A DNA stretch of 64,000 bases. Source: Myxococcota bacterium. GTDB taxonomy: Bacteria; Myxococcota_A; UBA796. Of the stretch, positions 1 through 9,433 are shown in pieces. The first letter of the stretch is position 1. The number at the start of each line of letters is the position of its first letter. Both the position numbers and the translations under genes were made by a program. The stretch lies in contig JAQXDW010000112.1 in NCBI GenBank assembly GCA_029251165.1, positions 22,641-86,640 on the forward strand, in the 5' to 3' direction. The notes beneath the pieces are model-generated. The model saw nothing but the letters and a program-made list of their open reading frames with translations, searched no databases and was not told the DNA's origin.

Positions 1-32
1 CGCAGCCCAAGCGCCAGGCCGCTCCCGATGGT

Positions 33-1103
33 CTACCAGTGCTCGGCGCCGGCACACCGCGTGGAGGGCCATGGCTCTCGCGCGTCGATGGTCTGGGATG
101 GCTTGTCGGAGGTGTAGCCGCTGGGGTTGTCCTGCCACCACTTCCAGGCAGAGGCGATCATCTTGTCGAGCCCCAGCCACGGCATGAAGCCGGTCTCGGT
201 CCGAAACCGAGCGGGATCGGCGATGGCAACCGGAACATCGCCGGCGCGCCGATCACCGAGCACATGCGGGACCTGCTGGCCGGTCACCCGCTGACAGGCT
301 GCCAGGACCTCGCGGACGCTGTGGGCGCGTCCAGTGCCGACGTTGTAGATGCGATGACCAGAACGATCCAGCGCTGTCATGGCGGTGAGGTGGGCCCGAG
401 AGAGGTCGCTGATGTGAATATAGTCCCGCAGGCAGGTCCCATCGGGGGTGTCATAGTCAGTGCCGAACACGGTGAGTGGCTCGCTCTCCTGGGTCAGCAC
501 CTTGAGCGCCCGGGGCACCAGGCTCGCAGCCTGCTCGAATGGCTCGCCGATGTGTCCAGAGGAGTGGGCTCCGACTGGATTAAAGTAACGCAGGGAGATC
601 GCTGACCAGCCATGGCGCCTCGCCATCCAGTCCAGGTACTGTTCTCCCTGAGCCTTGGTGAGTCCATAGGGGCTCTCTGGACTCAGCATGGCGTCTTCTG
701 TCAGCGGCATCTGTGCCTGAGGGCCATAGACCGCTGCTGAAGAGGAGTACACGATCCGAGTGACTCCGCTCTGCTGCATGGCCGACAGCAGCGCGATCAT
801 TCCGCTGACGTTGTTCTGAAAGTAGAGCTCCGGATGCTGCATAGACTCACCGACCTGCTTGGATCCGGCAAGATGGAACACTACGTCCGCTCTCTGCAGC
901 GCTCGCTTCAGCAGCGTCGGATTGGCGATGTCTCCGGAGAAGAGCCGTACGGAACGACCCGCCAGTCTCTGTGCACGCTCTAAACCCTCGACGTGCCCGG
1001 TGCTGAAGTTGTCGAGTATGGCGACGTCGTGGCCGTCTGACAGCAGATCAACAACCAGATGTGTTCCAATGTAGCCGGCACCGCCTGTGACAAGAACACG
1101 CAT
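33..1103 (-). CDS. galE: UDP-glucose 4-epimerase-like protein (GalE family)
   Basis: An extended short-chain dehydrogenase of 356 residues, close to the usual GalE length. The NAD-binding glycine motif GGAGYIG is at residues 7-13, the serine stretch SSSAAVYG at about 120-127, and the catalytic Tyr-x3-Lys pair is Y146/K150 in SPYGLTK. By family it interconverts UDP-glucose and UDP-galactose (or the N-acetylated forms) in the cytoplasm. It is the last gene of the minus-strand exopolysaccharide run, 105 nt after the Wza-like gene, so supplying a nucleotide sugar for the repeat unit is the natural role. Substrate range cannot be read from the sequence, and related NDP-sugar epimerases are possible. 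Confidence 0.9.
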   Translation of the reverse strand: MRVLVTGGAGYIGTHLVVDLLSDGHDVAILDNFSTGHVEGLERAQRLAGRSVRLFSGDIANPTLLKRALQRADVVFHLAGSKQVGESMQHPELYFQNNVSGMIALLSAMQQSGVTRIVYSSSAAVYGPQAQMPLTEDAMLSPESPYGLTKAQGEQYLDWMARRHGWSAISLRYFNPVGAHSSGHIGEPFEQAASLVPRALKVLTQESEPLTVFGTDYDTPDGTCLRDYIHISDLSRAHLTAMTALDRSGHRIYNVGTGRAHSVREVLAACQRVTGQQVPHVLGDRRAGDVPVAIADPARFRTETGFMPWLGLDKMIASAWKWWQDNPSGYTSDKPSQTIDAREPWPSTRCAGAEHW

Positions 1104-1208
1104 TTAATTCTCAGTTTATAGAACAGAAAGTAGAGAGTACCTCTATCTCCTTCACCTCTGCTCCGGAGAGGGATGTAAACCTCATGGAAGTTTTTGCTCA
1201 GGGTGTCC

Positions 1209-1979
1209 CTAAAAAAAGGACTCTTGGACGAGAATTCGGTCATCGGCCTCGAGGGAGACGTCCTCTGTCCGTCCCTTCAGGATCTTGCGAACATTGACCT
1301 CAATCCTTTCGTCTCCACGGAGGATGTAGACTCGCCCCAGGTTGGCGGTCGGCATGGCGCCGCCGGCCGCCGCCAGCCCGGTTGAGACCGTCATCCCCTT
1401 GCGAAAGGCCAGCGCTCCGGGCTGCTCTACCTGACCGATGACCGAGATGAGCAGCTCGGGCACAAACACGATGTCTCCACCGTGAAGGGGCACGTTGCCT
1501 TCACCGCTTGAGATCATCTCTTCATACGAGAGCACCGTGGCTTCACCGGTCTCATCGCCGCGGGTGATCCGGATCTCATCGATGCCATCCAGCTTCATCC
1601 CGCCAGCCTCGCTGAGGACCTGCAAGACCGTGGTGTTGCCCTTGAGGTAGTACATGCCCGGCGTGCTCACCGCACCGATGACCTGGACGGGCTGGCTCTG
1701 ATAGCTCGCCAGCCATGCCGTCACGCTTGGCACGACCAGGTAGCCATCGGAGAGTCGCTGCTGCAGCAACGCGCTGGCCTCTGCAGTGGTCATTCCCTCT
1801 ACGGCGACCGTTCCCAGGAGCGGGTACTCCAGATCGCCTGTGTTGCTGATGGGAAACGAGCCGCTCAGCTCGGGCTCTCCGTAGACGCTGATCTCCAGGG
1901 TATCTCCGACACCGAGGGGGTACTCGTCGGGAGCCTGTGCGGCAGCGCTTAAGATGAGGGTATTGAGTAGTAACGACAT
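1209..1979 (-). CDS. Wza-like polysaccharide export protein
   Basis: A protein of 256 residues with a short hydrophobic N-terminus ending in AAAQA that looks like a signal peptide, then a polysaccharide-export domain (about 20-95, starting YPLGVGDTLEISVYG) and two SLBB-like domains (about 98-180 and 185-250, each with a VIGxVxxPG turn). By family it forms the periplasmic and outer-membrane export channel of a Wzx/Wzy system with the co-polymerase encoded upstream. There is no lipobox cysteine, and the protein is much shorter than E. coli Wza, lacking the C-terminal amphipathic helix that makes the outer-membrane pore. It may therefore need a separate outer-membrane partner. It lies 70 nt after the glycosyltransferase gene. 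Confidence 0.85.
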   Translation of the reverse strand: MSLLLNTLILSAAAQAPDEYPLGVGDTLEISVYGEPELSGSFPISNTGDLEYPLLGTVAVEGMTTAEASALLQQRLSDGYLVVPSVTAWLASYQSQPVQVIGAVSTPGMYYLKGNTTVLQVLSEAGGMKLDGIDEIRITRGDETGEATVLSYEEMISSGEGNVPLHGGDIVFVPELLISVIGQVEQPGALAFRKGMTVSTGLAAAGGAMPTANLGRVYILRGDERIEVNVRKILKGRTEDVSLEADDRILVQESFF

Positions 1980-2049
1980 TCCTGGTCATCTTAGCCTTCA
2001 GCGAGGTGTCCAGGTGAAGATTGGACCACGTTACCGCTGAAAGGCAGGC

Positions 2050-3150
2050 TTAATTTTGAACTAAAGAGGTGAACAAGTTCACGTACAAAGTGGCCATCGC
2101 CGATACGTCAAATCGTGTCGAGGCCTCTGCGGCGGCGGCCCTGCCCAGCTGGTGACACCCGCTCCGGTCTGAAGCCAGGGTGACCAGGGCTTCAGCGAGG
2201 GGAGCGGACGCTCCGGGAGGAATCAACAGCCCTGTGCCCGGAGAGACCAGCGCGGGGACGCAGCCGACCGACGTGGAGACCACCGCACGACCGGCAGACA
2301 TGGCCTCCATCACCACCAGCGGGTTGCCCTCCCAGTCGGAGGACATCACGAACGCATCGGCTGCGGACAGCAGGGCAGGTACGTCCCGTCGTACCCCCAG
2401 AAGCCGCACCCGCCCCGCCAGCCCAAGACGCTCGATCTGTGCGGCGAGGTCTTCACGAAGCTCCCCGTCTCCAGCGACAAGCAGGTGCGCGTGGTGCTGC
2501 GCCAGCCGGGGATCCGCGAAGGCCTTCAGGAGAAGGGCATGGTTCTTCTGCACGCTCAGTCTTCCGACAGACAGAAAGACGGGCTCATCGGGCTCGATTG
2601 TAAGGCTTTCTCGGACAGCCAGCCCGGCCTCGCGGGGCAGTCTGTAGTCTGCAACCGGGATGCCGTTGGCGATCTCCGCAGCGGGGGGCCGCCCGTAGTG
2701 CTCCTGAAAGCTCTCGGTCACAGCGGCGCCGATCGAGACCGCGCGGACTCCAATGGTGAAGGCAAGCTTCTGAAGCTTCTGATCGGTGGGCGTGGCCTCG
2801 TAGGCTGCGACGTTGTGCAGCGTGTGCACGATCCGACATCTCGGGATCAGCGGCCACACCGGCATCAGGTACTTCAGGACATGGAGGTGGGTGTGCACCA
2901 CGTCTGGACGCAGGCGGCGCAGCAGTCGTCCCAGCGCCAGGATGGTGGCGGCGTCAAAGCCTGGTGACTTGTCGAGAAAGCAGACGGACACTCCGACGGC
3001 GGTCAGGCGTTCCTCAAGCCAGCTGCCCGTCGATGTCCCGAGCGCGACCACGGTCACGTGGTTGGTCTCCGCCATCGCCTCGGCCAGTAAGGTGACCACC
3101 CGCTCTGCGCCGCCCACTGAAAGTGATGGAATAAGCTCAACAATATTCAC
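2050..3150 (-). CDS. Glycosyltransferase, GT4 family
   Basis: A GT-B glycosyltransferase of 366 residues. The N-terminus has the acceptor-side signature PSLSVGGAERVV, and the C-terminal half has FLSVGRLSVQKNH, then GVRRDVPALLSAADAFV and the nucleotide-sugar-binding segment SSDWEGNPLVVMEAM, containing the E-x7-E pattern of GT4. No membrane segment is evident, so it should be a peripheral cytoplasmic enzyme adding one sugar to the lipid-linked repeat unit. It directly follows the flippase gene (start at 3150, flippase stop at 3151-3153). Donor and linkage are not predictable. Confidence 0.88.
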   Translation of the reverse strand: MNIVELIPSLSVGGAERVVTLLAEAMAETNHVTVVALGTSTGSWLEERLTAVGVSVCFLDKSPGFDAATILALGRLLRRLRPDVVHTHLHVLKYLMPVWPLIPRCRIVHTLHNVAAYEATPTDQKLQKLAFTIGVRAVSIGAAVTESFQEHYGRPPAAEIANGIPVADYRLPREAGLAVRESLTIEPDEPVFLSVGRLSVQKNHALLLKAFADPRLAQHHAHLLVAGDGELREDLAAQIERLGLAGRVRLLGVRRDVPALLSAADAFVMSSDWEGNPLVVMEAMSAGRAVVSTSVGCVPALVSPGTGLLIPPGASAPLAEALVTLASDRSGCHQLGRAAAAEASTRFDVSAMATLYVNLFTSLVQN

Positions 3151-4554
3151 TTAAACTCTCCTCAGCTGGCGCAGGTCGTCCCGTTGAATCGCTCCGGTCA
3201 GCAGCCCGACACCGCCATACACTCCCGCCCCCACGGTCACCATCACCAGCACATGCATCGTCGGGAGCAGCACCAGGACCAGGGCCATGACCGCTGCCGG
3301 CACGATGACCCTCAGGAGGGTCATCGGCAGCCTCAGGCCGGTGACCACAGGCTGAATCCGCCACCTCAGCCACACCATCAGCATGATCTCTGTGCCCAGC
3401 GTGGTCGCGGCTGCGCCAGCGGCTCCATGGGCGGGAATGATCAGGAGGTTGGCGATGAGGTTGAGGATCGCTGCCAGGAGCACGCCGCGAGTGCGGTCGC
3501 CCTGACGGTTCAGTGCGGACAGGGTAGTCGCAAAGCCGTTGTTGAGGAAGCGGAGCGGCAGCAGTGGGGCCATGATCATGAAGGGAGTCGCGCTCACCGA
3601 GAAGTCGGCTCCCCCGATAAAGACCATCAGCGGCTCTGCCAGCAGCAAGCCGCCCACCGACGCCGGCAGGCCGATCGCCAGCAGCACGCGGCTGACAAAC
3701 GACAGCTCCGCGCCGGCCTGCTCGGGCCGACCGAGGTGACGAGACATGCGCGGGAAGACGCCGGTGGTCAGTGTGTTTGCGATGACGGGAAACAGCGCGA
3801 TGAGCATCACCGCGCCCCGGTAGCTGCCCACCGCTGCATCATCGTGCATCCAGGCGAGGATGACGACATCGACGCTGAGGTAGAGGCTCCCAAAGAGCAG
3901 GTTCAGGCCAAACGGCAGCGCCTCGCGAACCAGGGCTGCCAGCGAGGGAAGCGATGGTCTCACCCAGGAGCAGCTGAGGTGACGGCGGAACATGTGCGCG
4001 ATGATGCCCAGGGTAAGCAGGCCATCGACGACCTGGGCGACAAAGACGCTGACCAATCCGGCACCCGACAGCAGCATCAGCACGGTCACGCCCACCAGGG
4101 CCACCCGACCCGCGAGGTGTCCGTACACGCTGAGCTTCATCTGCCGGCTGGCATGAATGGCGGCCTCTGGGATGGAGGCCATCGACTGCAGCCCCAGCGC
4201 CAGGGCGCCGAGCGCCGCTGCTGCAACCACCGAGGCCCGACCGTCCAGTCCGATCGCGATCAGCACAATGAGCAGGCCGGTCAAGAGGGAGAGCCCGATG
4301 GTCGCGATCAGGCCGGCTGAGACCAGCTCATCGGCTCGCTCGGGCTCGCGCGACAGCGCCCGGTTGATCAGCCGCTCCATGCCCAGCGTTGCGCCAAACA
4401 ACATCAGATTGACGAGCGTCATGACGTAGCCATAGACGCCGAAGCCTTCGACCCCGAGCATGCGCATCAGCAGGACATTGATCGACAGCCCCGAGCCGAG
4501 CCGAAAGAGCTGCGCGATGCCGAGGAAGATCAGGTTTCCTTTTTTCTTAGGCAT
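3151..4554 (-). CDS. Wzx-like polysaccharide flippase (MOP superfamily)
   Basis: A polytopic membrane protein of about 467 residues with roughly 12-14 hydrophobic segments, typical of MOP-family lipid-linked oligosaccharide flippases. It is predicted to move the undecaprenyl-linked repeat unit across the inner membrane. The reading frame is open up to 4593, but I chose the ATG at 4554. That start gives the Lys-rich N-terminus MPKKKGN just before the first membrane helix, has AGAGG upstream, and overlaps the preceding gene by only 8 nt rather than 47. It sits between the polymerase and glycosyltransferase genes, as expected for a Wzx/Wzy locus. Confidence 0.87.
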   Translation of the reverse strand: MPKKKGNLIFLGIAQLFRLGSGLSINVLLMRMLGVEGFGVYGYVMTLVNLMLFGATLGMERLINRALSREPERADELVSAGLIATIGLSLLTGLLIVLIAIGLDGRASVVAAAALGALALGLQSMASIPEAAIHASRQMKLSVYGHLAGRVALVGVTVLMLLSGAGLVSVFVAQVVDGLLTLGIIAHMFRRHLSCSWVRPSLPSLAALVREALPFGLNLLFGSLYLSVDVVILAWMHDDAAVGSYRGAVMLIALFPVIANTLTTGVFPRMSRHLGRPEQAGAELSFVSRVLLAIGLPASVGGLLLAEPLMVFIGGADFSVSATPFMIMAPLLPLRFLNNGFATTLSALNRQGDRTRGVLLAAILNLIANLLIIPAHGAAGAAATTLGTEIMLMVWLRWRIQPVVTGLRLPMTLLRVIVPAAVMALVLVLLPTMHVLVMVTVGAGVYGGVGLLTGAIQRDDLRQLRRV

Positions 4555-5863
4555 CCGCACGGACCTCTGCATGGTGAACGACCGCGAGGCCAAATCCGAG
4601 CATCAGGTAAGCCATGGCAAACGTCAGCAGGCCGAGGGTCGAGGCCATGAGCGCCAGCGCCGCCATTCCCGTGACCAGACCAATGATGCGGTTTTGATGG
4701 GCACCTCGGGGGCTTCGCCGGAGGCCGGTGTACATCGTCCAGGCCACCGCGCCGAGAAACATCGACATAAACAGCAGGCCGATGATGCCCTGCTCGCTGG
4801 CGACCTCCAGGTAAGAGTTGTGCACGGGGCGCAGGCGTCCGGTCAGCGAGGTGTACCCAGAGGCCATCGGTCCGTTGCCCGGTCCCGCCCCCAGCAGCCA
4901 GTGATCGCGAAAGACCTGTAGGCCCTGCTCCAGGAGGAGACGGCGCTCCGTGAGGCTGACATCCTCGATCACCGCGCCGCCCTTCAGGTTTACGATGAGC
5001 TGGCGGACGCGAAACAGCATCTGCTCCAGATCCACGACCAGCGGCGTGCCCGCCAGCGCTGCGGCCAGGCAGGTGCCCAGCTCTCTGCGCCGCTCACGAA
5101 AGAGCAACACACAGGCCGGAGTGATCAGCAGCCCGACTGCGAGCGCGGTGCGCGACATGCTCATCAGGATCACCAGCGGCGCCAGCAGCAGCAGCGCCAT
5201 CCGAACCAGTCGGTACACAGGCCGCGTGTCATCCACCAGTCCGCCCAGCAGGATCGGTGTCAGCAGCAGGACGATGGTCGCCCACTCGTTTGGATCCCCC
5301 ATGGTCCCCGACGAGCGGCCTGTGGCGGTCCGGGTGGCCACCACCGTCAGGACCAGCGCGCCGAGGAACAGCGCCCCCATGTATCGATACAGCGGCTGGA
5401 GCGGGCGGCTGGCGAGGATGGTGTAGGTCAGCGCGACCAGGATGGTCATCATGCCGCCGGCGGCGAGGTTGAACTTGCCGACACTCAGGGTGTCGGTGAG
5501 CACAAGCTGCACCGCTGTGACCAGCACCATCGCGGACATCGCCGTCAGCACGGGGTGCCACAGCAGCGGCCGGGTCCGGCTGAGCAGCACATGAACGCCC
5601 CAGGCCGCGATGCTGGCCAGCACGGTCAGCTTGGAGGCGGTGATCGGGAAGGCGTCGAACGAGACACCGGTCTCTCCGAGGCGGTCAAACAGGATGCCAG
5701 AGAACATCAGCGAGATGAGCAGGTAGGGACGTGCGATGCAGACCAGGCCGATCAGGATGCTGAGGATCCCCAGCAGCGTCAGGAGCGGCTGCTGAGAAAT
5801 GGCCAGCCCGAACACTGCTCCGAGCGCTGCCAGCGGGAGGCCCAGCCGCCGCGTCGTGGTCAT
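4547..5863 (-). CDS. O-antigen polymerase/ligase-like membrane protein (Wzy_C family)
   Basis: A 438-residue integral membrane protein with many hydrophobic helices and one large loop carrying LLGAGPGNGPMASGYTS and RPVHNSYLEVASEQG. The H-N-S-Y-L motif in that periplasmic loop is the hallmark of the Wzy/WaaL ligase-polymerase family. In this context a Wzy polymerase joining repeat units is more likely than a lipopolysaccharide ligase. Its ATG overlaps the co-polymerase stop codon (ATGA at 5860-5863), implying translational coupling. Confidence 0.85.
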   Translation of the reverse strand: MTTTRRLGLPLAALGAVFGLAISQQPLLTLLGILSILIGLVCIARPYLLISLMFSGILFDRLGETGVSFDAFPITASKLTVLASIAAWGVHVLLSRTRPLLWHPVLTAMSAMVLVTAVQLVLTDTLSVGKFNLAAGGMMTILVALTYTILASRPLQPLYRYMGALFLGALVLTVVATRTATGRSSGTMGDPNEWATIVLLLTPILLGGLVDDTRPVYRLVRMALLLLAPLVILMSMSRTALAVGLLITPACVLLFRERRRELGTCLAAALAGTPLVVDLEQMLFRVRQLIVNLKGGAVIEDVSLTERRLLLEQGLQVFRDHWLLGAGPGNGPMASGYTSLTGRLRPVHNSYLEVASEQGIIGLLFMSMFLGAVAWTMYTGLRRSPRGAHQNRIIGLVTGMAALALMASTLGLLTFAMAYLMLGFGLAVVHHAEVRADA

Positions 5864-8400
5864 TGTCTCTCGGACTCACACGTGGACTGACGGTCCTGAA
5901 AGCAGCGATAGTGTCCTGCAGTCACGGTGTTCAGAACGGCGGTCAGGCGGCTCCGATCAGCGTGAATGATGGTCACGGTGCAGGAGGATGCGAAGTCCAG
6001 CGAGATGCTGGCATCCGTTGTTCCCCGTGCGTTCTGGTCGTCGCAGCGGACGAGCAGCTTGGAGGTGTCGGGATCTGCTGAGGTAAAGCGGATGCTGCTG
6101 GAGGGCGCTGCTGGCTGCTGGACGTCTACAGGAGCATCGATGGCTTGGAGAGGGGATAACGTGGGCTGCTCTATGGGGGCGTCGTTGAGGAACCACATGC
6201 CCAGCATGATGCCGACTCCGACCAGGGCGAACGAGGTCAGCACGGCGGCTGCGATGCCGGCCACGAGCCAGCGCGGACGACTCCGCTTTACCTCGGCGGA
6301 GCGCGCAGGTGTATCGGGGACGTCTGCCTGAATGGACGGATCCAGCTGGTAGTAGTAGTCGCTCTTTGGATCCAGCTTCACGCCGTTGAGGATGGTGCCG
6401 CGCACTCGCGCTCCCGCACGGCGCAGACGCGCCAGAGTCCGTACCGCGTGCTCCTCGCGGACCGTGCCGCTGCGCACCAGCATGATGACATCGGTGTCTG
6501 CCGCCATCACCAGTGAGTCTGAGACCGGCAGGACTGGTGGAGAGTCGATGAGCACCATTGGAAAGCGCTTGCTCAGCGTGGTGAGGACCTCCCGGAAGCG
6601 CGTGCCGGTCAGCAGCTCATTGGGATCGTTCACCATGGCGCCGCAGGGCAGGGCATAGAGATTGGGGACGGCGGTGGGCTCAACCATCTCCAGCGGATTC
6701 TCCGTTTCATCGGAGAGCGCATCGGCCAGCCCAGGAGCCTGATCGAGATCGAGCAGGTTGTGTATCCGGGGCCGGCGCATGTCGGCATCGATGACGAGCG
6801 TCGCGATGCCCAGGCTCGCAAAGGAGATGGCCAGTCCCAAGATGGTCTCGGTCTTGCCCTCTGCCGGCTGACTGGAGGTGATCAGGAAGCGCTGGTGGGT
6901 CATGATCACCAGGGTTCGAGGATCCTTCGACGAGGGCGTCACGTTGAGGATGGCGCGGATGGCACGGAAGCTCTCTGCAGTCGGAGACTGCGGATTGGTG
7001 TGCGGGAAGAGCGCCCGCTGCCGCACGGTGAGGCCTGGGGAGAGCAGCGGCAGGCTGCCCAGCAAGGGCACGTCGAGGAGTGCCTCAGTACGGGGAATGG
7101 AGCGGATGGTGTCGTCGAGTCGGTAGCGCAGCAGGGCCAGACCGATGCCGCCGCCAAGGCCCACCAGCAGCGCCACGACCATGTTCAGCGGCAGGTTTGG
7201 CCGTGCGGGACGACGGGGAGGAACGGCGAGCTCGATGATGCGGACATCGTTGAGCCGGGTGCGGGACTGAAGCTCGACCTCGGCACCACGCTCCGACAGC
7301 GATCCGTACAGCTTGCGGAGCCGATTCTCCTCCATCTTGAGGGTGTCGTAATTGTCCTGGAGGCGCTGCTTATCCAGCAGCTCAACTTTGACCAGATCCA
7401 GCTCACTGTTCAGTCGGACGAGCTGCCTGGTGAAGATGCGCAGCTCTGCCCGCTCTCCCTCGACCAGTCGCCCGATCTCCTCGGCGATCAGGGCCTCTAC
7501 TCTTCCGATTCGCTCGACAGCTTGTTTGTATGTGGGGTGTCGCTCTTCATAGCGGGCGAACACCTCTGCCGTCTCGGTCAGCACCAGTGCGTGCTGCTCG
7601 CTGAGCGCATTGAGCGCCGGACTCTCAAAGGCGCTGACAAGGATGTCGTACTGGTTGTTTCGCAGCAGACGACGGTGCTCCGAGATCTGACTCTCCAGCA
7701 GTGCATGCCCGGTGGTGACCTCTCCCAGTGCCACCTGAAGCGCGGTCATCCGCCGGGTGATGTCGTCGACCTTCTCCTCAATGTCGATGAGGTCATTGCT
7801 CTCTTTAAACGAGATGATCGACTGGGTTGCGTCCTGCAGGTCCTCTCGGTAGGTCCCGGTCTGTCCCTCCAGCCAAACCTGAGTGTCGCGAGCCGCCTCG
7901 GTTCGGGCTGCGAGGTTCTGCCCCCGATAGACCTCCGCGACCAGGTTTGCCAAGACTGCGGCCCGCTCTGGGTTGTGATGTTCCACACGGATTTCAACAA
8001 GTTGAGTGTCTTCGCGGGGACCGACGGTCATTCGCTCTTTCAGCTCATCGGTCCCATCGCGCCCACTCAGATCGTCGTAGCCGGCCTCGTTGTACGCGGC
8101 GATGACCGACTCACGTACACTGCGACTCAGGATGACCTGAATCTGGGTACGCGCTCGGTCGCGACGCTCGAGGTAGCCAGCCTCGTCAAAGCTGACGACA
8201 GCGTTGACATCGACCTCTTGACCGGCACGGGGCATCAACTGAATGAGTGCAATCGCCTCATAAATTGGTGTGCTCAGTTTCGTGCCAACAAGCGCAACCA
8301 CCAGGACCACTCCGAGAAAGAGGAGGGTCGTCCGGCGATGCTGGCGAAGGATATCCCACAGGTCTGCGGGATTAAGTCCAGAGTCTTTAGATGAAGTCAC
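5860..8400 (-). CDS. Wzc-like polysaccharide co-polymerase/BY-kinase with extra C-terminal membrane segment
   Basis: An 846-residue protein. It has a first membrane helix (about 27-45), a Wzz-type periplasmic domain with long coiled coils (about 50-400), a second helix (about 405-430), and a cytoplasmic tyrosine-kinase-like ATPase domain. The ATPase has Walker A SSQPAEGKTET near 505, Walker A' VIDADMRRPR and Walker B MVLIDSPPV. A short tyrosine cluster, SDYYYQLD, lies near 683. Unlike usual Wzc proteins, the chain continues past this cluster with a third strong membrane helix (about 705-730) and a tail of about 115 residues containing cysteines, which would be periplasmic if the topology holds. 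By family it sets polymer chain length and couples polymerisation to export. It is the first gene of the minus-strand run. Confidence 0.88.
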   Translation of the reverse strand: MTSSKDSGLNPADLWDILRQHRRTTLLFLGVVLVVALVGTKLSTPIYEAIALIQLMPRAGQEVDVNAVVSFDEAGYLERRDRARTQIQVILSRSVRESVIAAYNEAGYDDLSGRDGTDELKERMTVGPREDTQLVEIRVEHHNPERAAVLANLVAEVYRGQNLAARTEAARDTQVWLEGQTGTYREDLQDATQSIISFKESNDLIDIEEKVDDITRRMTALQVALGEVTTGHALLESQISEHRRLLRNNQYDILVSAFESPALNALSEQHALVLTETAEVFARYEERHPTYKQAVERIGRVEALIAEEIGRLVEGERAELRIFTRQLVRLNSELDLVKVELLDKQRLQDNYDTLKMEENRLRKLYGSLSERGAEVELQSRTRLNDVRIIELAVPPRRPARPNLPLNMVVALLVGLGGGIGLALLRYRLDDTIRSIPRTEALLDVPLLGSLPLLSPGLTVRQRALFPHTNPQSPTAESFRAIRAILNVTPSSKDPRTLVIMTHQRFLITSSQPAEGKTETILGLAISFASLGIATLVIDADMRRPRIHNLLDLDQAPGLADALSDETENPLEMVEPTAVPNLYALPCGAMVNDPNELLTGTRFREVLTTLSKRFPMVLIDSPPVLPVSDSLVMAADTDVIMLVRSGTVREEHAVRTLARLRRAGARVRGTILNGVKLDPKSDYYYQLDPSIQADVPDTPARSAEVKRSRPRWLVAGIAAAVLTSFALVGVGIMLGMWFLNDAPIEQPTLSPLQAIDAPVDVQQPAAPSSSIRFTSADPDTSKLLVRCDDQNARGTTDASISLDFASSCTVTIIHADRSRLTAVLNTVTAGHYRCFQDRQSTCESERQ

Positions 8401-8443
8401 AACAGGCCTAAAAATAGCACACGGATCAAGCTAACCTTGTGCG

Positions 8444-9433
8444 GTGTCAACTTATTACATCACTGGTGGTCGTCAGCGACAGGCTCGGCTGCGCTCTCGT
8501 GACGAATGGCATGCCTATGGCAAGGCCGTTCTCGTTTATCTCGATACTCGTACCGGCGAGTCACGGTGTGTGCTGGAGTATGAGTCTCCGCCCGGGCGGC
8601 GGCCGCAGAAAGACCCATCGTTTGTGTTCAAGGCTGGCGCCTGGGACGGAGACGACCTGTTGCTGTGTACGCAAACCGAGATCATCGTCTTTGATCCACG
8701 GACCGAGACCATTCGCCGCACGGTCAGTCATCCATGGCTCAACGACGTTCACCACGTCGAGCGCTTCGAGGGCCGGCTGCACGTGGTCTCCACGGGACTG
8801 GATGCGCTGCTCGTGTTCGATGAAGCGGACCAGGACATTGTTGAGGTCCACAGCGTCAACGACACCGACACCTGGAGCCGCTTCGATCAGGACACAGACT
8901 ATCGCCTCGTGTCCACCACCAAGCCCCACATGTCCCACCCCAATTTTGTCTATCGTCACCACGGGGAGCGCTGGGTCAGCCGGTTCGAGCAGCGTGACAC
9001 GCGCCGTATTGACGGTACACAAGTGTCTCTGCGGCTGGCCGACGATCCGGTCCATGATGGTGTGGTCGTGGGGGACGATGTCTGGTTCACCGTTGTCAGT
9101 GGGCAGGTCGTCGTCACCCGACCCGCTGAGCAGCGTGTCCTCGCACGCTACGATCTCAACGCCATGGCGCCTCGCTCATCGCGTCCGCTAGGCTGGTGCC
9201 GCGGCATCCACGTGACCCCGGAGCACACCCTGCTGGGCTTCTCGCGGCTTCGACCGACGCAGCTGAAGCAGAACCTCTCCTGGCTGCGTCGGCCGCTCGG
9301 CAAGCAGCTTGAGCCCCTTCCAACGCGGGTCTGTGCCTATGACCTTCAGGGTGGAAAGAAACTTGAGTCCTGGACTATAGAGTCTCTGGGGATCAGCAGC
9401 ATCTTCAGCATACTCCCCGCACAGTCCTCATGA
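8444..9433 (+). CDS. Predicted beta-propeller-like protein of unknown function (DUF4915-like)
   Basis: A protein of 329 residues with recurring beta-rich blocks (VFKAGAWDGDDLLLCT, VFDPRTETIRRTVSH, HHVERFEGRLHVVSTGLDAL, DGVVVGDDVWFTVVSG) that suggest a propeller of repeated sheets. It resembles uncharacterised proteins sometimes found beside glycan-synthesis genes; the family name is a tentative recollection. The only in-frame start near the conserved region is the GTG at 8444, with no clear ribosome binding site. It starts 43 nt from the divergent kinase gene and overlaps the deacetylase by an ATGA, so the two plus-strand genes are probably co-translated and linked to polysaccharide production. 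Confidence 0.7.
   Translation: MSTYYITGGRQRQARLRSRDEWHAYGKAVLVYLDTRTGESRCVLEYESPPGRRPQKDPSFVFKAGAWDGDDLLLCTQTEIIVFDPRTETIRRTVSHPWLNDVHHVERFEGRLHVVSTGLDALLVFDEADQDIVEVHSVNDTDTWSRFDQDTDYRLVSTTKPHMSHPNFVYRHHGERWVSRFEQRDTRRIDGTQVSLRLADDPVHDGVVVGDDVWFTVVSGQVVVTRPAEQRVLARYDLNAMAPRSSRPLGWCRGIHVTPEHTLLGFSRLRPTQLKQNLSWLRRPLGKQLEPLPTRVCAYDLQGGKKLESWTIESLGISSIFSILPAQSS

Noticed and set aside
6760..8394. Long open frame on the plus strand opposite the BY-kinase gene
   Set aside because: It is antisense to a gene with clear domains, has His/Gln-rich sequence typical of GC-biased shadows, and has no ribosome binding site.
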